Translations under genes and position numbers: made by a program | Notes under the pieces: generated by a model | Told to the model about the DNA's origin: nothing | Database searches by the model: none | Seen by the model: the letters and a program-made list of their open reading frames with translations, nothing else | Shown here: positions 33,072-46,200 of the stretch, one piece after another | How positions within the stretch are numbered: position 1 is the first letter of the stretch | Layout: the number at the start of each line of letters is the position of its first letter | DNA from: Paramyrothecium sp. XJ0827 | Lineage: Eukaryota; Ascomycota; Sordariomycetes; Hypocreales; Stachybotryaceae | Length of the DNA: 64,000 bases | NCBI GenBank assembly: GCA_020881915.1 | Contig: JAJFPB010000003.1 | Coordinates: forward strand, 1,736,001-1,800,000 | Direction: 5' to 3'

Positions 33072-34541
33072 TAGGCTTAGGAAGATTAGTTAATTAAAAA
33101 TTAGTTATAACTAGAAATTAGTTTATCAGGAATTAGTTAACTAGAAATTAGTTAACTAGGAATTAGTTAATTAGAGATTAGTTAACTAGAAATTAATTAA
33201 TTAAAAATTAGTTAATTAGAAATTAGTTAAATAGAAATTAGTAAATTAAAAATCTTATATATAATTACTTTATATATAATATCTAATAATATAGATATTT
33301 ATATTTATTATAGCTATATATAGTATATTTAAAATTACTTATCTTCTTAATCTCTAATTTATTATAAACTTAAGTATATTTTTAATAGTAATATAACTAG
33401 CTATAGAAAATATATATAGACCTATAAGTACTTACATAAATAATATATATAATTATAATAGATATAGTCTAATTTAAGTAATATATTTATAACTAATATA
33501 GCTATTTATAGTACTTTTAAAATTAAATAATTCCTAAGGCTCTAATTTACTATAAACTTTACTTTACTTTAAATAGCCATATAACTAGCTATAGAAGATA
33601 TATATAGATCTATAAATATCTATATAAATACTATATATAATTATAATATATATAATACTATTTAAGTAATATATTTATAACTAATAAAGCTATTTATAGT
33701 ACTTATAAAATTAGATAATTCCTTAAGCACTAATTTACTTTAAACTTTACTTTATTCTACATAGCTATAAAACTAATTATATAAATAATATAAAAACAAG
33801 AGAAAAAGCTACTATATAATATTAATTTAAATCCTCCTTTAAAGTCTTAAAATCCCTATATTTCTAGCTTTTTAATAAAATTAATTCCCTAATTATATCT
33901 AAATATAATTAAGACCTTTACTTAGTAATAATAGTATTACTAGTAAAAAATATAGCCTTAATAGTAGTAAATATAGCTAGAATAACTAAATAATACCTAG
34001 CTAATATAAATAATATAGGAAGTTAATTAATATATAATTTCTACTAAATTAATATATTTATTTATATAATAATTAATAAAAATATAATAATAATAGTAAT
34101 AAAATAGAGAAAATAGAGAAAAATAATATAAATAACTTATATATTTAGGAATATATTTATCTTTAAAATATAAAGATAATTTATTATTATTATTAATATT
34201 ATTTATATATAATTTATCTTCTAAGGTAAATATAGAGCCTTTAGAAGATATAGGCCTAGAGCTATTATCTACTAGTTTATTAAAAAATATAGTAGTATTA
34301 GAAGGCCCTTTAAGTTTATAAATAATATTAGTTATATATATATATATATATATAATATAGGGAATTTACTTACTTATTATATTCTACTATAATTAGCTTA
34401 ATAGTATTTAATTTAATAGTAAAATAATAATATAATATTTTAGTCTCTTCTAATAGCTTTTTAGGCTCTTAATTATATTTTATAAAAGAAGTTATTTAAT
34501 AAATTTAGTTTAGAAGATCTATATATAATAAATATTAGTAA

Positions 34542-34580
<39 letters not shown>

Positions 34581-36900
34581 GGAGGAAAATATAGGAAATT
34601 ATATACCTTTTAATTCTATATCTTCTATTTTAGTTACTAGATCCCTATTTAATTCATTTATAGTAATATAAATATAAATAAATAAATTAGTACCTATTTT
34701 TTAGATAATAAAAAATCTAATAATATATCTTATATTACTAAATTAATTATATATATTATATATTAAATATTGGCCTTAAAAGTTATTAATTTTCTAGTAA
34801 TATTTAAATTTAATTTATATACTTATAAAAAGATATTATTATTTATAATATTATCTCTAGTGATACTATTATATAGTTAGTTATATATATATATATTTAT
34901 ATATATATATATATTATATAATATAATATATATAATATAATAATAGGAATATAGAAAACTTACCTTAAAATTATAAATTTTATAATATTAGAATAAGAGA
35001 ATAAGGTAAATAGGAATTCCTTATAGATATTAAGGCCTATATAAGCCTCTTAAAGTTTATTAAAGCCTATATAATAATTAGCTATAGTATATATATATAT
35101 AATATTATATATAATATAATAATATAATAGTAAATACTATAATAAAATAAATAATTTATTTATATACTTATAATATAAGGTAAAATTACTATTTAAGAAA
35201 ATAGTAATAATTCCTAGATAAGAAGCCCCTATAATTAAAGACTATATATTAAATATAAAAGAAAATACCCCATTAATTTAAATATTATTTTTAAATTAGT
35301 TATGTAGGGCCCTAAGGCCCTTTTTAAAGGTATTAGATAATAATAATTATATTTCCTTTTTATTAATAATAGAGGCCTTACTAAATAAATATATATATAT
35401 TAGCTTATATATAATAAACTAAATAAATAAGAATAATTATAGTAATTTAGAAAATATAAGGTAATAACTAAGGAATTATATATAGGGAAGTATATATATA
35501 ATTAATATTAAAATCCTTACTTATTTATTATAATAGAATAATAAGCTTTAAAAAGCTAGAGAATTTATTATATTAAAAGAGATATTATTTTCTATAAGGA
35601 AATTTAGGACCTTATTAAGGGCTTCCTTTTTAGAAAATTAATTTACTATAACTATAATATCTCTAGGGTATTTATTAGGGATTTAAGGTATTATAGAGCT
35701 AATAGTAATTAGACTTAATAGATTAGGCTCTATCTTAAATTAGTATATATATATAATATTAGATAGGAAATAAAAAATACAAAAAATAGAATATAATTTA
35801 CTTTTTTTTAAATTAATTTTAATTTTTTATTATAGGTAATTTTAAGGTAATTATTTTAATAATATTTAATTAGATTTAAATATAGTAAATTTAATTTCCT
35901 AGCTTTATAAGTAACTTAAAAATTATATCTAGATATATATATATATTAATATATAATAATAAAACCTTATATATATAATAAAAAAATATAATAAAGAAAT
36001 AAAGAACTTATATAATATATTTATATAAGATCTCTCTTTTCTTATTATTATTATAAAGTAAAAGAGTTCTAATAAATACATTATTTATAAATATATATAC
36101 TAATATAGGTACTAATTAATATTTAGAATTAAAATAGGTAGCTATTATAGTTACTAAGCTACTAGTAGTAAATATAGGGGCCCTAGGGGTCTCTTTTAGG
36201 TCCCTACTAGAATTAAATTCTATAAGAGAAATAGTTAAGGCCTCTATAGGTTCTATAATTAATTAGGTATTAGATATAAAGGCCTTAGAATTACTAATAG
36301 ATTAAAGATTATTTAAATAATTAAATATATTAAATATATATATATATATATATAAATATATATAAAAAATAAAGTAATTATAATAAATAAATAGTAATAA
36401 AGTAAATAAATAATTATTTATAAAAAAAATTTAAAAAAAAATTAAATCTTCTTTTATAGAAATTTCCTTTTTAGTAATTCCTAGAAATTTCTTTTTTTTT
36501 TAAAAAATTAAAAATTTCTTATTTCTAAATATTAAAAATTAATTTCTTCTTATTTTATTTACTAATATTTTTAATTACTTTAGTATTAATAAAGAATTTA
36601 TATTTATTTTATAGTAAATCTTATAATTATTATAATTAATATAAGTACTAATAGAGATCTTAAGTATAAATCTTTTTTAATTAGAAAATTATATATATTT
36701 TTATAGCTTTATTTTAAAATATACTTATATAAACTTTTATTTATTTTTAGTTAATATAATTAATTAGTTATATAATTATTTAAATTAAAGTATAATTTAA
36801 AGTAAATTAGAGCTTAGGGAATTATTTAATTTTAAAAGTACTATATATAGCTATATAATATATATATATATAAGTTAAAAAATACTATATAATATATATA
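33072..36900 (-). mobile_element. hAT element copy 4, heavily RIP-mutated
   Basis: The left end TAGGCTTAGGAAGATTAG is a mutated form of the CAGGCTTGGGAAGA terminus. It is followed by AATTAGTTAACTAG-type subterminal repeats (33,090-33,250), then about 200-bp repeats, then transposase sequence on the minus strand. The C-terminal exon begins at about 33,827 and the N-terminal region lies near 36,080-36,300, colinear with 52,597-55,755. The right terminus is not identifiable. Confidence 0.75.
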
Positions 36901-38619
36901 TATAATAAAGTAATTAATATAATAAAGTAATTAAAATCCCTTATTTTATATCTTAATTAATTAATTAAATAATTTACTATAACTAGCTATAATAAACTTA
37001 ATTTAAAAGACTAGTATTATTTTTATACTTTAGGTTCTTTAAAGAGATCTAAAATTAAGTCTATAATATACTATTTAGATCTATAAGATTCTATTTAGTA
37101 CCTTATATAATTATAAGTAAAATAAATAATCTTAATATAATACTATACCTAATTTATATAAATTATTTAATCTTAAGAAATAAATAATAATTTAATATAT
37201 TCTTAACTTAAATCTATAAGGATTTTCTTTCTAACTTTATAGTATTAAAGATATAACTAATTAATTACTTATTAAATAAGAAATATTTCTTATTAAGCTA
37301 TATTAAATCTTAAATTTTATTAAGTAATAACTAGAACTTAAGATATATTTCTTTTATAGATATAATTACTAGAGAGCTAAATATAAAGATCTAATTATAA
37401 TAAATATATAATTCTTACTTATAAAGAATATAATTATAAAGTATAGTATTAAATTAAATACTTAATATAATTTTAATAAGATTAATTTATAATAAATATT
37501 ATTATAAGTAATATAATTATAATAAATATAAAGAGATATATAAATCTTAAAAAGATCTAATTTAGGAATTATAAATAGATTATAGTAATTAAATTAATTA
37601 ATATTAAAGAATAAGTACTACTACTATTTATTATTATTATAAATTAATATTATTTCTTAAGTTAGTATTATAAAAGTAATTTTCTAGTTAATTAGGCTAT
37701 TATAATTATTAAAAATAACTAAATTAATAATAAAATAGGCTTTAAGTAATTAAAATACTTTAATTAGTATATAATTAATTAATTAAATAATTTTTATTCT
37801 TTTTTAATTTCTAATAAATATAAGAATTATTATTTAATTATATTTAAAGATTTCTATAAAAATAATAAAATTATTATATTTTATATATTATTTTATTTAT
37901 TTTATTTACTTTAATTACTAAATATAAGCTACTTTAAATTACTTAAAAAAACTTATAATTAAGAAATAAAGTATTTAATTAAATACTTTATAATATATAT
38001 TTCTAAAACTAAGTTTTTTTTTACTTTTTATATTATATATTAAGTTACTATAACTAAATTAAATATTAAGGGAGACTTTAAGGGTACTAAATTTATTTCT
38101 TTAAATATAAATTATATAATCTTAAAGCTTAATATTTAATTATAAACTCTAATATTTATTATTAATAAATTTAAGTTATTTATTTCTTAGATTTTAAGGA
38201 CCTTAAAGATAATTAAGGAAATAAAATCTTAATTTAAATATATTAAATAATAAATAAAAAGATATAAAAGTAGCTTTTTAATATTAATTATAGAGACCTT
38301 AAAGTCTTTTTTTAAGTAAATAAAAGTAATTATTTATAAAATAGCTCTATTAAAGATTAAAATTAAGAATCTTTAAGAAATAAATAAGATACTAAGTTAG
38401 TACTAAAAAAAAAAAAGAAATACCTATATAATAAAGAAATAATAATTATAAGAAAAGGCTAAATATTAATTAATTAAATAAATATAAATATATAAGTAGT
38501 AATTAAATTATTAAAATAAGGTAATTAAAGAAGATTAAAGTAATTAATCTAGTAGTAATATAATATATATAGTAAATCTAGCTATAATATATAAATATAT
38601 AAAATAGAGGTAGAGATCT
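36900..38619. other. Unassigned RIP-mutated DNA
   Basis: AT-rich sequence without frames, recognisable protein remnants, clear ends or tandem structure. It could be further retrotransposon coding DNA, but I cannot align it by eye to the other elements. Confidence 0.4.
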
Positions 38620-38632
38620 CTAGGTAAGAGTA

Positions 38633-39622
38633 TTAAGAAATTTATTAAGATAACCCAAATTTAAGAATCTTAAATAGGGACCTAAATATAATAAAAATAA
38701 TTTAATAGGGAGATCTAATACCTAGAACCTTAGATATAGTAATAATAAAATTAATAATAAAGATATCTATAATAAATATAATATACCACAGGCACTTACA
38801 AGACTTAAGCCATCTATTCTAATAGGAACTTAATAAAGCTATTAAGATATTGCTGTACCGCCAAGGTCTATACCAAACGAACCTTGTAGCTATAGCTATG
38901 GCAATGCTAGCAGCAAAGCCAAAGTTAATATAAGTTCTACAGCAACATATATTACCTGGCCTCAACAAAGTCAAATAGAACTGCAGCAGCAAAGTTATCT
39001 ACTTAAAGAACAGCAGTATAAAAATCTGCTCGTGCCCTCATCGCAGCCGAAATCTCTGTTCATTACCAACACCGACACCAGAAGAGACCTGCAACAACCG
39101 ATCCTCAAGACATCTCTCAAGAAGCCGGAATCTTTAAAGCCCACAGGTAAGGACCACCATTTCCATATGCTAACCAAATCCTGAGAAGCCCAAGTCATGG
39201 CCAAGGGAGATATCAAAGATAGCTCGACCATCAGCAAGGTCCAGCAGCTGAAGGAAAGTACCACAGATCCAGCTAAGAGGCAGGAACTAGGCCACATCCA
39301 AGATGTAGCCAATTAATACAAGGGAAAGAGACCTAATAAGGCTCAGAGGAAGGAATTTAATAGCATGAAGAAGAGGTTGGAAAAGGCATGAGATAGAGTC
39401 CCTAAAGCTCTTGCTGTTATAGGAGATAGTTGGGTAAATCCAACTTGTTCCAATCAATAATATCTATTCCCTAAGAAGGAACAAAGTTCTCGTTGTATAA
39501 TAATATGTGTTACCTGAAGTCCGTGTAAGCCGCCGTAGGCAGCCAACCTGATCACGTTACCTATTATGTGACCTCAGCAATAGTAGTAATGATAGGTCTT
39601 TTATCCTCAGTACCTAGGAGGA
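38633..39622 (+). mobile_element. R1 element copy D (990 bp), least mutated copy, 13-bp target duplication
   Basis: It starts TTAAGAAATTTATTAAGATAA and ends AGTACCTAGGAGGA. It is flanked by CTAGGTAAGAGTA at 38,620-38,632 and 39,623-39,635, exact. From about 38,800 the base composition is near normal. Forward frames give coding-like, Q/S/K-rich peptides, for example SQIELQQQSYLLKEQQYKNL (about 38,960) and ELGHIQDVAN then KRPNKAQRKEFNSMKKRLEK (about 39,280-39,380), interrupted by a few TAA/TGA stops. I recognise no domain. The open reverse frame 38,995-39,312 is judged to be a shadow. Confidence 0.88.
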
Positions 39623-39639
39623 CTAGGTAAGAGTATAGT

Positions 39640-39935
39640 AATTAGTTTTAATTAATTAAATAATCTATAGTATTTTAATTAAGGTTCTTATTTTAAGGGT
39701 TAAGATTTTTAATTACTTTATTATATTAATTGCTTTATTATATATATATATTATATTATAATTATATAAAAGATTTATATAAATATTTATAGATCTATAT
39801 ATATTTTCTATAGCTAGTTATATAGCTATTTAAACTAAAGTGTAGTTTAGAGTAAATTAGAGTATTAGGAATTATTTTATTTTAAAAGTACTATATATAG
39901 TTATTATATATATATATATATATATATAAGTTAAA
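39640..39935 (-). repeat. hAT subterminal repeat fragment
   Basis: The words CTATAGCTAGTTATATAGCT, AAACTAAAGTGTAGTTTAGA and TTTTAAAAGTACTATATATA occur in the same order as in the right subterminal region of the complete hAT copy (56,210-56,590). It lies between R1 copies D and E. Confidence 0.65.
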
Positions 39936-41011
39936 TCCTCCTAGGTACTAAGAATAAAAGATCTATTATTACTACTATTACTAAGGTTATATAATAAATA
40001 ATATAATTAGATTAGCTACCTATAGTAGCTTATATAGACTTTAGGTAATATATATTATTATATAATAAGAACTTTATTTATCTTTATAGCTATAAGTAGA
40101 ATTAAGTAAAATAACTTATCTTATAGCTTCTTAGAGAATAGATATTATTAATTAAAATAAGTTAGATTTATCTAACTATTTCCTATAATAATAAGAGCTT
40201 TAGTTTATCTTATATCTTTTTTAATCTCTTCTTTATACTATTAAATTCCTTTCTCTAAGTCTTATTAGGTCTCTTTCTTTTATATTAATTAGCTATATCT
40301 TAAATATAATCTAGTTCCTATCTCTTAGCTAGATCTATAGTACTTTTCTTTAGTTACTAGATCTTATTAATAATTAAGCTATCTTTAATATCTCCCTTAG
40401 CTATAACTTAGGCTTCTTAGGATTTAATTAGTATATAGAAATACTTATAGTCTTTAAGGGTCCTTACCTATGGGCTTTAAAGACTAATTAATGACTATTG
40501 GAGTATCTTAAGGATCGGTTGTTGTAGGTCGGGCAGCTCTTCTAGTATTGGTATTAGTAATAAATAGTAAGAGATTTTAGCTGCGATGAGGTAGTAGGGC
40601 ATAAGTAGATTTTTATATTACTATTCTTTAAGTAAATAACTTTATTATTATAGTTTAATTTAACTTTATTAAAGCTAGGTAATATATATTATTATAGAAC
40701 TTATATTAACTTTGGCTTTACTACTAGTATTACTATAGCTATAGCTATAAGGTTTATTTAAATATATTTAATAAAGATCTTAGTAATATAGTAATATCTT
40801 AATAGCTCTATTAAGTTCTTATTAAAATAAATAGCTTAAGCCTTATAAGTACCTATAGTATATTATATTTATTATAAATATCTTTATTATTGATTTTATT
40901 ATTATTATATCTAAGGTTCTAGGTATTAGATTTTCTTATTAAAATATTTTTATTATATTTAGGTCCCTATTTAAGATTCTTAAATTTAGGTTATTTTAAT
41001 AAATTTCTTAA
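39936..41011 (-). mobile_element. R1 element copy E (1,076 bp); no target duplication seen
   Basis: It runs from TCCTCCTAGGTACTAAGAAT to AATAAATTTCTTAA, the full R1 length in reverse orientation. The flanks (ATATAAGTTAAA left, TAGAATATATAT right) do not match, so the insertion site was rearranged or mutated beyond recognition. A GC-richer patch near 40,490-40,610 is partly unmutated. Confidence 0.8.
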
Positions 41012-41029
41012 TAGAATATATATATATAT

Positions 41030-41212
41030 TTTGTTTTGAAAAATAATTAATTAATTAGAAACTAGTTAACTAGAAATTAATTAACTAGAAATTAGTTAAC
41101 TAGAAATTAGTTAATTAGAAATTAGTTAACTAAAAATTAGTTCATTAGAAATTAGTTAACTAAAAATTAGTTATTAGTTAATTAGTTAACTAATTTCCCA
41201 AGCCTATTTAGA
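41030..41212. mobile_element. hAT terminal fragment with TTAACTAG array
   Basis: A tandem array of variants of AATTAGTTAACTAG ends in TTTCCCAAGCCTA, the mutated hAT terminus (TTCCCAAGCCTG). Directly after it the outer R1 copy G begins in mid-element, so a hAT end abuts or cuts R1 here. The matching opposite terminus is not found. Confidence 0.6.
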
Positions 41213-43271
41213 ACCTTAGATATAATAATAATAAAGTTAATAATAAGGATATATAATATACTATAAGTACTTATAAGACTTAAGCTATTTATATTAATTA
41301 GAACTTAATAGAGCTATTAAGATATTACTATTAAGAAATTTATTAAAATAACCTAAATTTAAGAATTTTAAATAGGGACTTAGATATAATAAAAATAATT
41401 TAATAAGAAGCTCTAATACCTAGAACCTTAGATATAGTAATAATAAAGTTAATAATAAAGATATCTATAATATAATATACTATAGGTACTTACAAGGCTT
41501 AAGCTATCTATTCTACTATATATATATATATAGGAACTTAATAGAGCCATTAAGATATTACTATACTACTAAGGTCTATACCAAATAAACCTTATAGCTA
41601 TAGCTATAGTAATATTAGTAATAAAGCCAAAGTTAATATAAGTTCTATAGTAATATATATTACCTAGCCTTAATAAAGTTAAATTAAATTACAGTAGTAA
41701 AGTTATTTACTTAAAGAATAGTAATATAAAAATCTACTTATACCCTCGTCGCAGCCGAAATCTCCTACAGATCTATTCGTTACTAACACCAACACCAGAA
41801 GAGCTACCTGACCTTGCAATCCCGATATTCGTTAAGATCTCTTGGATTTCTATATTAAATCTAGAGCAATGCCCAATAGGTAAGATCGCTTAAGCAGAGG
41901 AAGCTAGCAAAGCCGAATACTAACTAACATAGAAGACCTTAAGATAGCTAAAGTAGATATAAAGGCAAGCGCAAGCTGTAGTATAGTTTAAGAGCTACAA
42001 AAGAAGACTAGTTCTAAAGAGATAAAGGAGAATCTAGGTAAATTTAGAGATAAGCTATATTTCTTAAAGAATAAGGCCTATAATCTAAAGATTAAGAGAA
42101 GTATAGAGAAAATAAAATATCTAGCTAAGGAGATATAATCTAAAATATATCCCTGGAGACCTTTTGTAATAAATAGTGGGAGTAATAAGACTTGCTGAGC
42201 TCTTACTATTATAGTAGATAGTTAAGTAAATCTAATTTATTTAAATTAATAATGTTTTTTGTAGTATAATGATATATATTATATATAAGTCTATGTAAGC
42301 TGCTGTGGTAGTTAAGCTGATTATGTGACCTATTATGTAACCTTAGTAATAGTAGTAATAATAGGTCTTTTATTCTTAGTACCTAGGAGGAAGATATTAC
42401 TATACTACTAAGATCTTATAGCTATAGCTATAGTAATATTAGTAATAATGCTAAAATTAATACTTAAGTTCTATAGTAATATATATTATTTATCTTAATA
42501 AAGTTAAATTAAATTATAGTAGTAAAGTTATTTATTTAATAAATAATAATATAAAAATCTACTTATTTCTACTTATTATAATTAAATTCTCCTAATAATC
42601 TCTTTATTAAGAATACTAAAGTTAGAAGTATTTTCTTTAATTCTAATATTTATTAATATCTCTTAAATTTCTATATTAAATCTAGAGCTACTTCTAAGCT
42701 CTAATAAATAAGATTACTTAAGTAAAAAAAACCCTAATAATAAAGCTAAATACTAACTAATATAATATATAAAAGATCTAAAAATAATTAGAGTAAATAT
42801 AAAAATAAGTATAAGCTATAATATAATTTAAGAGCTATAAAAGAAAACTAATTTTAATAAAATAAAGGAAAATCTAAGTAAATCTAGAAATAAGTTATAT
42901 TTCTTAAAAAAATAAGGCCTATAATCTAAATATTAAAAGAAATATAAAGAAAATAAAGTATTTAACTAAGAAGACCTAATAATTTAAATTAGAAGTATTT
43001 AAATATTAGCTAGAGTTACTAGAGATCTTTTATTATAAATAGTAGAAATAGTAAGATTTGCTACTAAGCTTTTACTATTATAGTAAATAGTTAAGTAAAT
43101 CTAACTTATTTAAATTAATAATATCTATTCTAAATAAATTTCTTATTATATTATAATATATATTTTAGGTCCATATAAGCCACTGTAGTAATTAAGCTAA
43201 TTATATAACCTATTATATAATCTTAGTAATAGTAGTAATAATAGGTCTTTTATCTTTAGTACCTAGGAGGA
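41213..43271 (+). mobile_element. R1 element copy G, split by nested copy F
   Basis: The part 41,213-41,330 (AGAACCTTAGATATAATAAT onward) continues after the inserted copy F at 42,403 and ends AGTACCTAGGAGGA at about 43,271. Its 5' end is cut by a hAT terminus. Removing copy F and one AAGATATTACTA restores the R1 word order (ATTACTATACTACTAAGATC). The interior is of type 2. Confidence 0.8.
41331..42390 (+). mobile_element. R1 element copy F (1,060 bp, type 2) nested in copy G, 12-bp duplication
   Basis: It starts TTAAGAAATTTATTAAAATAA and ends AGTACCTAGGAGG. It is flanked by AAGATATTACTA at 41,319-41,330 and 42,391-42,402. It is partly unmutated around 41,750-42,050. There a frame reads AEEASKAEY...RQAQAVV, with stops where Q codons may have been, suggesting a lost glutamine-rich coiled-coil protein. 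Confidence 0.88.
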
Positions 43272-46200
43272 TTATATCTTTAAATAAATTAATTTTTATA
43301 ATAATTAGGAACTACTTTAATATAATATATCACAAGGTAGTACATATATATATATATAGAAGTTAGATTGCTATCTATCTAGCTATAGCTATAGATATAT
43401 AGCTATATATATTAATATATAACTATATACTAATATATATATACTAATTACCCCCTTCTAAAAAAACTAATCTTAGTCTTTAATGTAGTAAAGTAGCTTA
43501 TAATAAAGAAGATTAGATTTAATAAAAGATATTATTATAAAGAAAAAATAAATAATTAATATAAAGAAATAAGAAAAGAATAAGATATTATATATAGACT
43601 TATATTAGGAATATTTAACTATATATATATATCTTAGTACTTATATAATAAAGAATCCTTCTAATTATTATTATTAAAGCTATTTCCCTTTATTAAAGTT
43701 ATTAATAAGATCTCTTATTTAGCTATATATATATCTAGTTATTTAATATATAATAATTAAATCTATTAATTATATATAAATATAAGCTATTCTATAGTAA
43801 ATCTAAACTTAATTACTTTTTTTAATATTACTTTAGTTATATTTAGGTAGAACTTATTAAATAGGTTTTAGTATAATATAGTAATAATTATAAGTAAAAT
43901 AATATAAAATCTAATTAATTCTACTTAAGACTTATTATATTTATTATAAAGCTTAATAATATTTTTTAGAACTTATTAAGTTATATTTTAAGGAAATTAA
44001 ATCTTATTATTAAATATTTATTAGTATTTATAAGGATTTTCTAGATTATTTACCCTTAGAAATATCAGGCTTGGGAAACAGGTTAACCTATTAACTTATA
44101 ACCTGATTTAGGTTAACCTGAATTAGGTTTAACCTATTTTAGGTTAACTTATTTTAGGTTAACCTGGAATAGGTTAACCTACCTTGCTAACCCTAAGAAA
44201 TATATATTAAGTAATTTATTATATTTTAATTAAATTTTAATAAATAAATATAAAATATAATTTTAGTAGAAGTAGAAAATATTCTTTTATATTATATTAT
44301 AATTATTTATTTTAATTTAATTAGTTATATTAAGTTTAAAAAGAAAGTAATTAAATTAGTATTTATTTATAAAGGCTTTTAATACTTTATTTACTTTAAT
44401 AATAGTAGTAATAGTATTAAATTATATTATTTTATATATTATTATAACTATAATTTAATTATTTTTTATATTAGTAAAAATAGTATTATTAATAATTAAT
44501 ATATTTATATAGAAGTATTTAATTTTAAATAAGAGATTCTTAATTTATTTATATTTACTTATTATATATTTTATTTTAATAGTAAATATAAATAAATTTA
44601 GTAATTTATATTATTACTTTAGATAACTAATAGAACTACTAATAATAGAAGTAATATATTTAGTACTAAATAAAGTTAATAATTATAATATAGTAGTATT
44701 AGAACTTTATATTAAATAATATAGATATTTATATCTCTATTTACTAGGATCTATAAGAAATTAGTAATTTATATTATTAGGGGCTAATAGAAAATAAAAT
44801 ATAGTACCTACTTTTTTATATTTTTATTTAAAGTTATATAACTTTACTTTTATATTATAAATAATTTAAAAAATAATATAATATAATAAAATATAGGCCT
44901 TATTATTAGGAAATTTCTTAATAATCTTAAGTAATTTATATTTAATTAGTAACTTTATATTATTTCTTATTACTTTATAATTACTAATAGTAATTAAATT
45001 AATAAGCTTCTTTCTTTACTTATAAATAAGATTTAGATATATAAAATTATATATTTCTATAGCTTTTTATTTATTTATTTCTTAATCTTTATTAATCTTA
45101 ATAGAATTAAGATCTAATTTAGAGATAAATATTATATTAAATATTATATATTTATATAAAAGGTATTTTATATAGGTAATTATAATAATATAGCTTATTT
45201 AATAATATATATATTAATAATAAATTATAATTAAAAGAAGAAAATAAATATGAGAGGTAATTTATTAATTTCTAATAAAAGAATTAAATATTATATTTAT
45301 AAAAAAATAAAAAGTCTTTTTTTATATATAGGTATTTATTATTTAATTATTATATTAGTTATATAATTATATTACTATTTATAAGCTAGTAACTAATATT
45401 ATAAGTTATTAATATTATTAATTTACTTAAATACTAATTTAAAGATACTAATTATTTCCTATAATTAAAAGTAATTAAAGTTATTTAGTATTTTATTAGT
45501 ATTAATTATAAGTAAATTCTTATTATATTATTTATTTTATTTTAATTTAGAGTTAATTTAATATATTAAGTACTACTATTAGTTATTATTATTTTACTTT
45601 ATAAGAAATATATTAATTTTATATAACTTCTACTTATTATTATTACTTTCTATATATAAATAGAACTAGCTTATATTATATATACCTAAAGAAATTAGAT
45701 CCTTAAGAAGCTATATTAAGTTAAATAATAAATATAATAAAATATATTTTTTAATAAGTAAGTAATTTAAGTTAAAAAGCTTTAATATTTATTTTTACAT
45801 ATATTAAAAGTAGTTCTATATATTAAATACTATATTTTCTTAATTAACTTAGTATTATATAATTATAATATAATTATATATAAATAATATTATTTTCTTT
45901 AAAATTAAGTTATTAATACTTAAAATTAAATGCTTATTTATATTATATTATAATAAAATCTATTATAACTTAGATCTTATATTAATATAAAAGATATATT
46001 ATTTTAAATATAATTAAGTTCTTATTAATATTTATTAATTAATATTTAAGTATTAGAAGTAATATAAGTAATTAGAATTTAAATATAATTTTATTTAAGG
46101 AAATATTAATTACTATAATATAAATATTATTAAAAGTAAATTATATAATAGAAAATATAAATAGCTAATATATCTTAGGATTAATTAAAAGAATATAATA

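Noticed and set aside
33080..33260. TTAACTAG arrays as possible CRISPR or telomeric repeats
   Set aside because: They are palindromic hAT subterminal arrays next to CAGG-type termini; there are no spacers of constant size, and TTAGGG telomere repeats are absent from the window.
38995..39312. 105-codon reverse open frame with hydrophobic residues
   Set aside because: It lies inside R1 copy D; the forward frames look more coding-like and the reverse frame is closed in other copies.
25396..42390. R1 copies as solo LTRs of a retrotransposon
   Set aside because: The direct flanking repeats are 12-13 bp, not 4-6 bp. If the ends are shifted to make TG...CA-like termini, the flanks of copies C and D no longer give a common end sequence.
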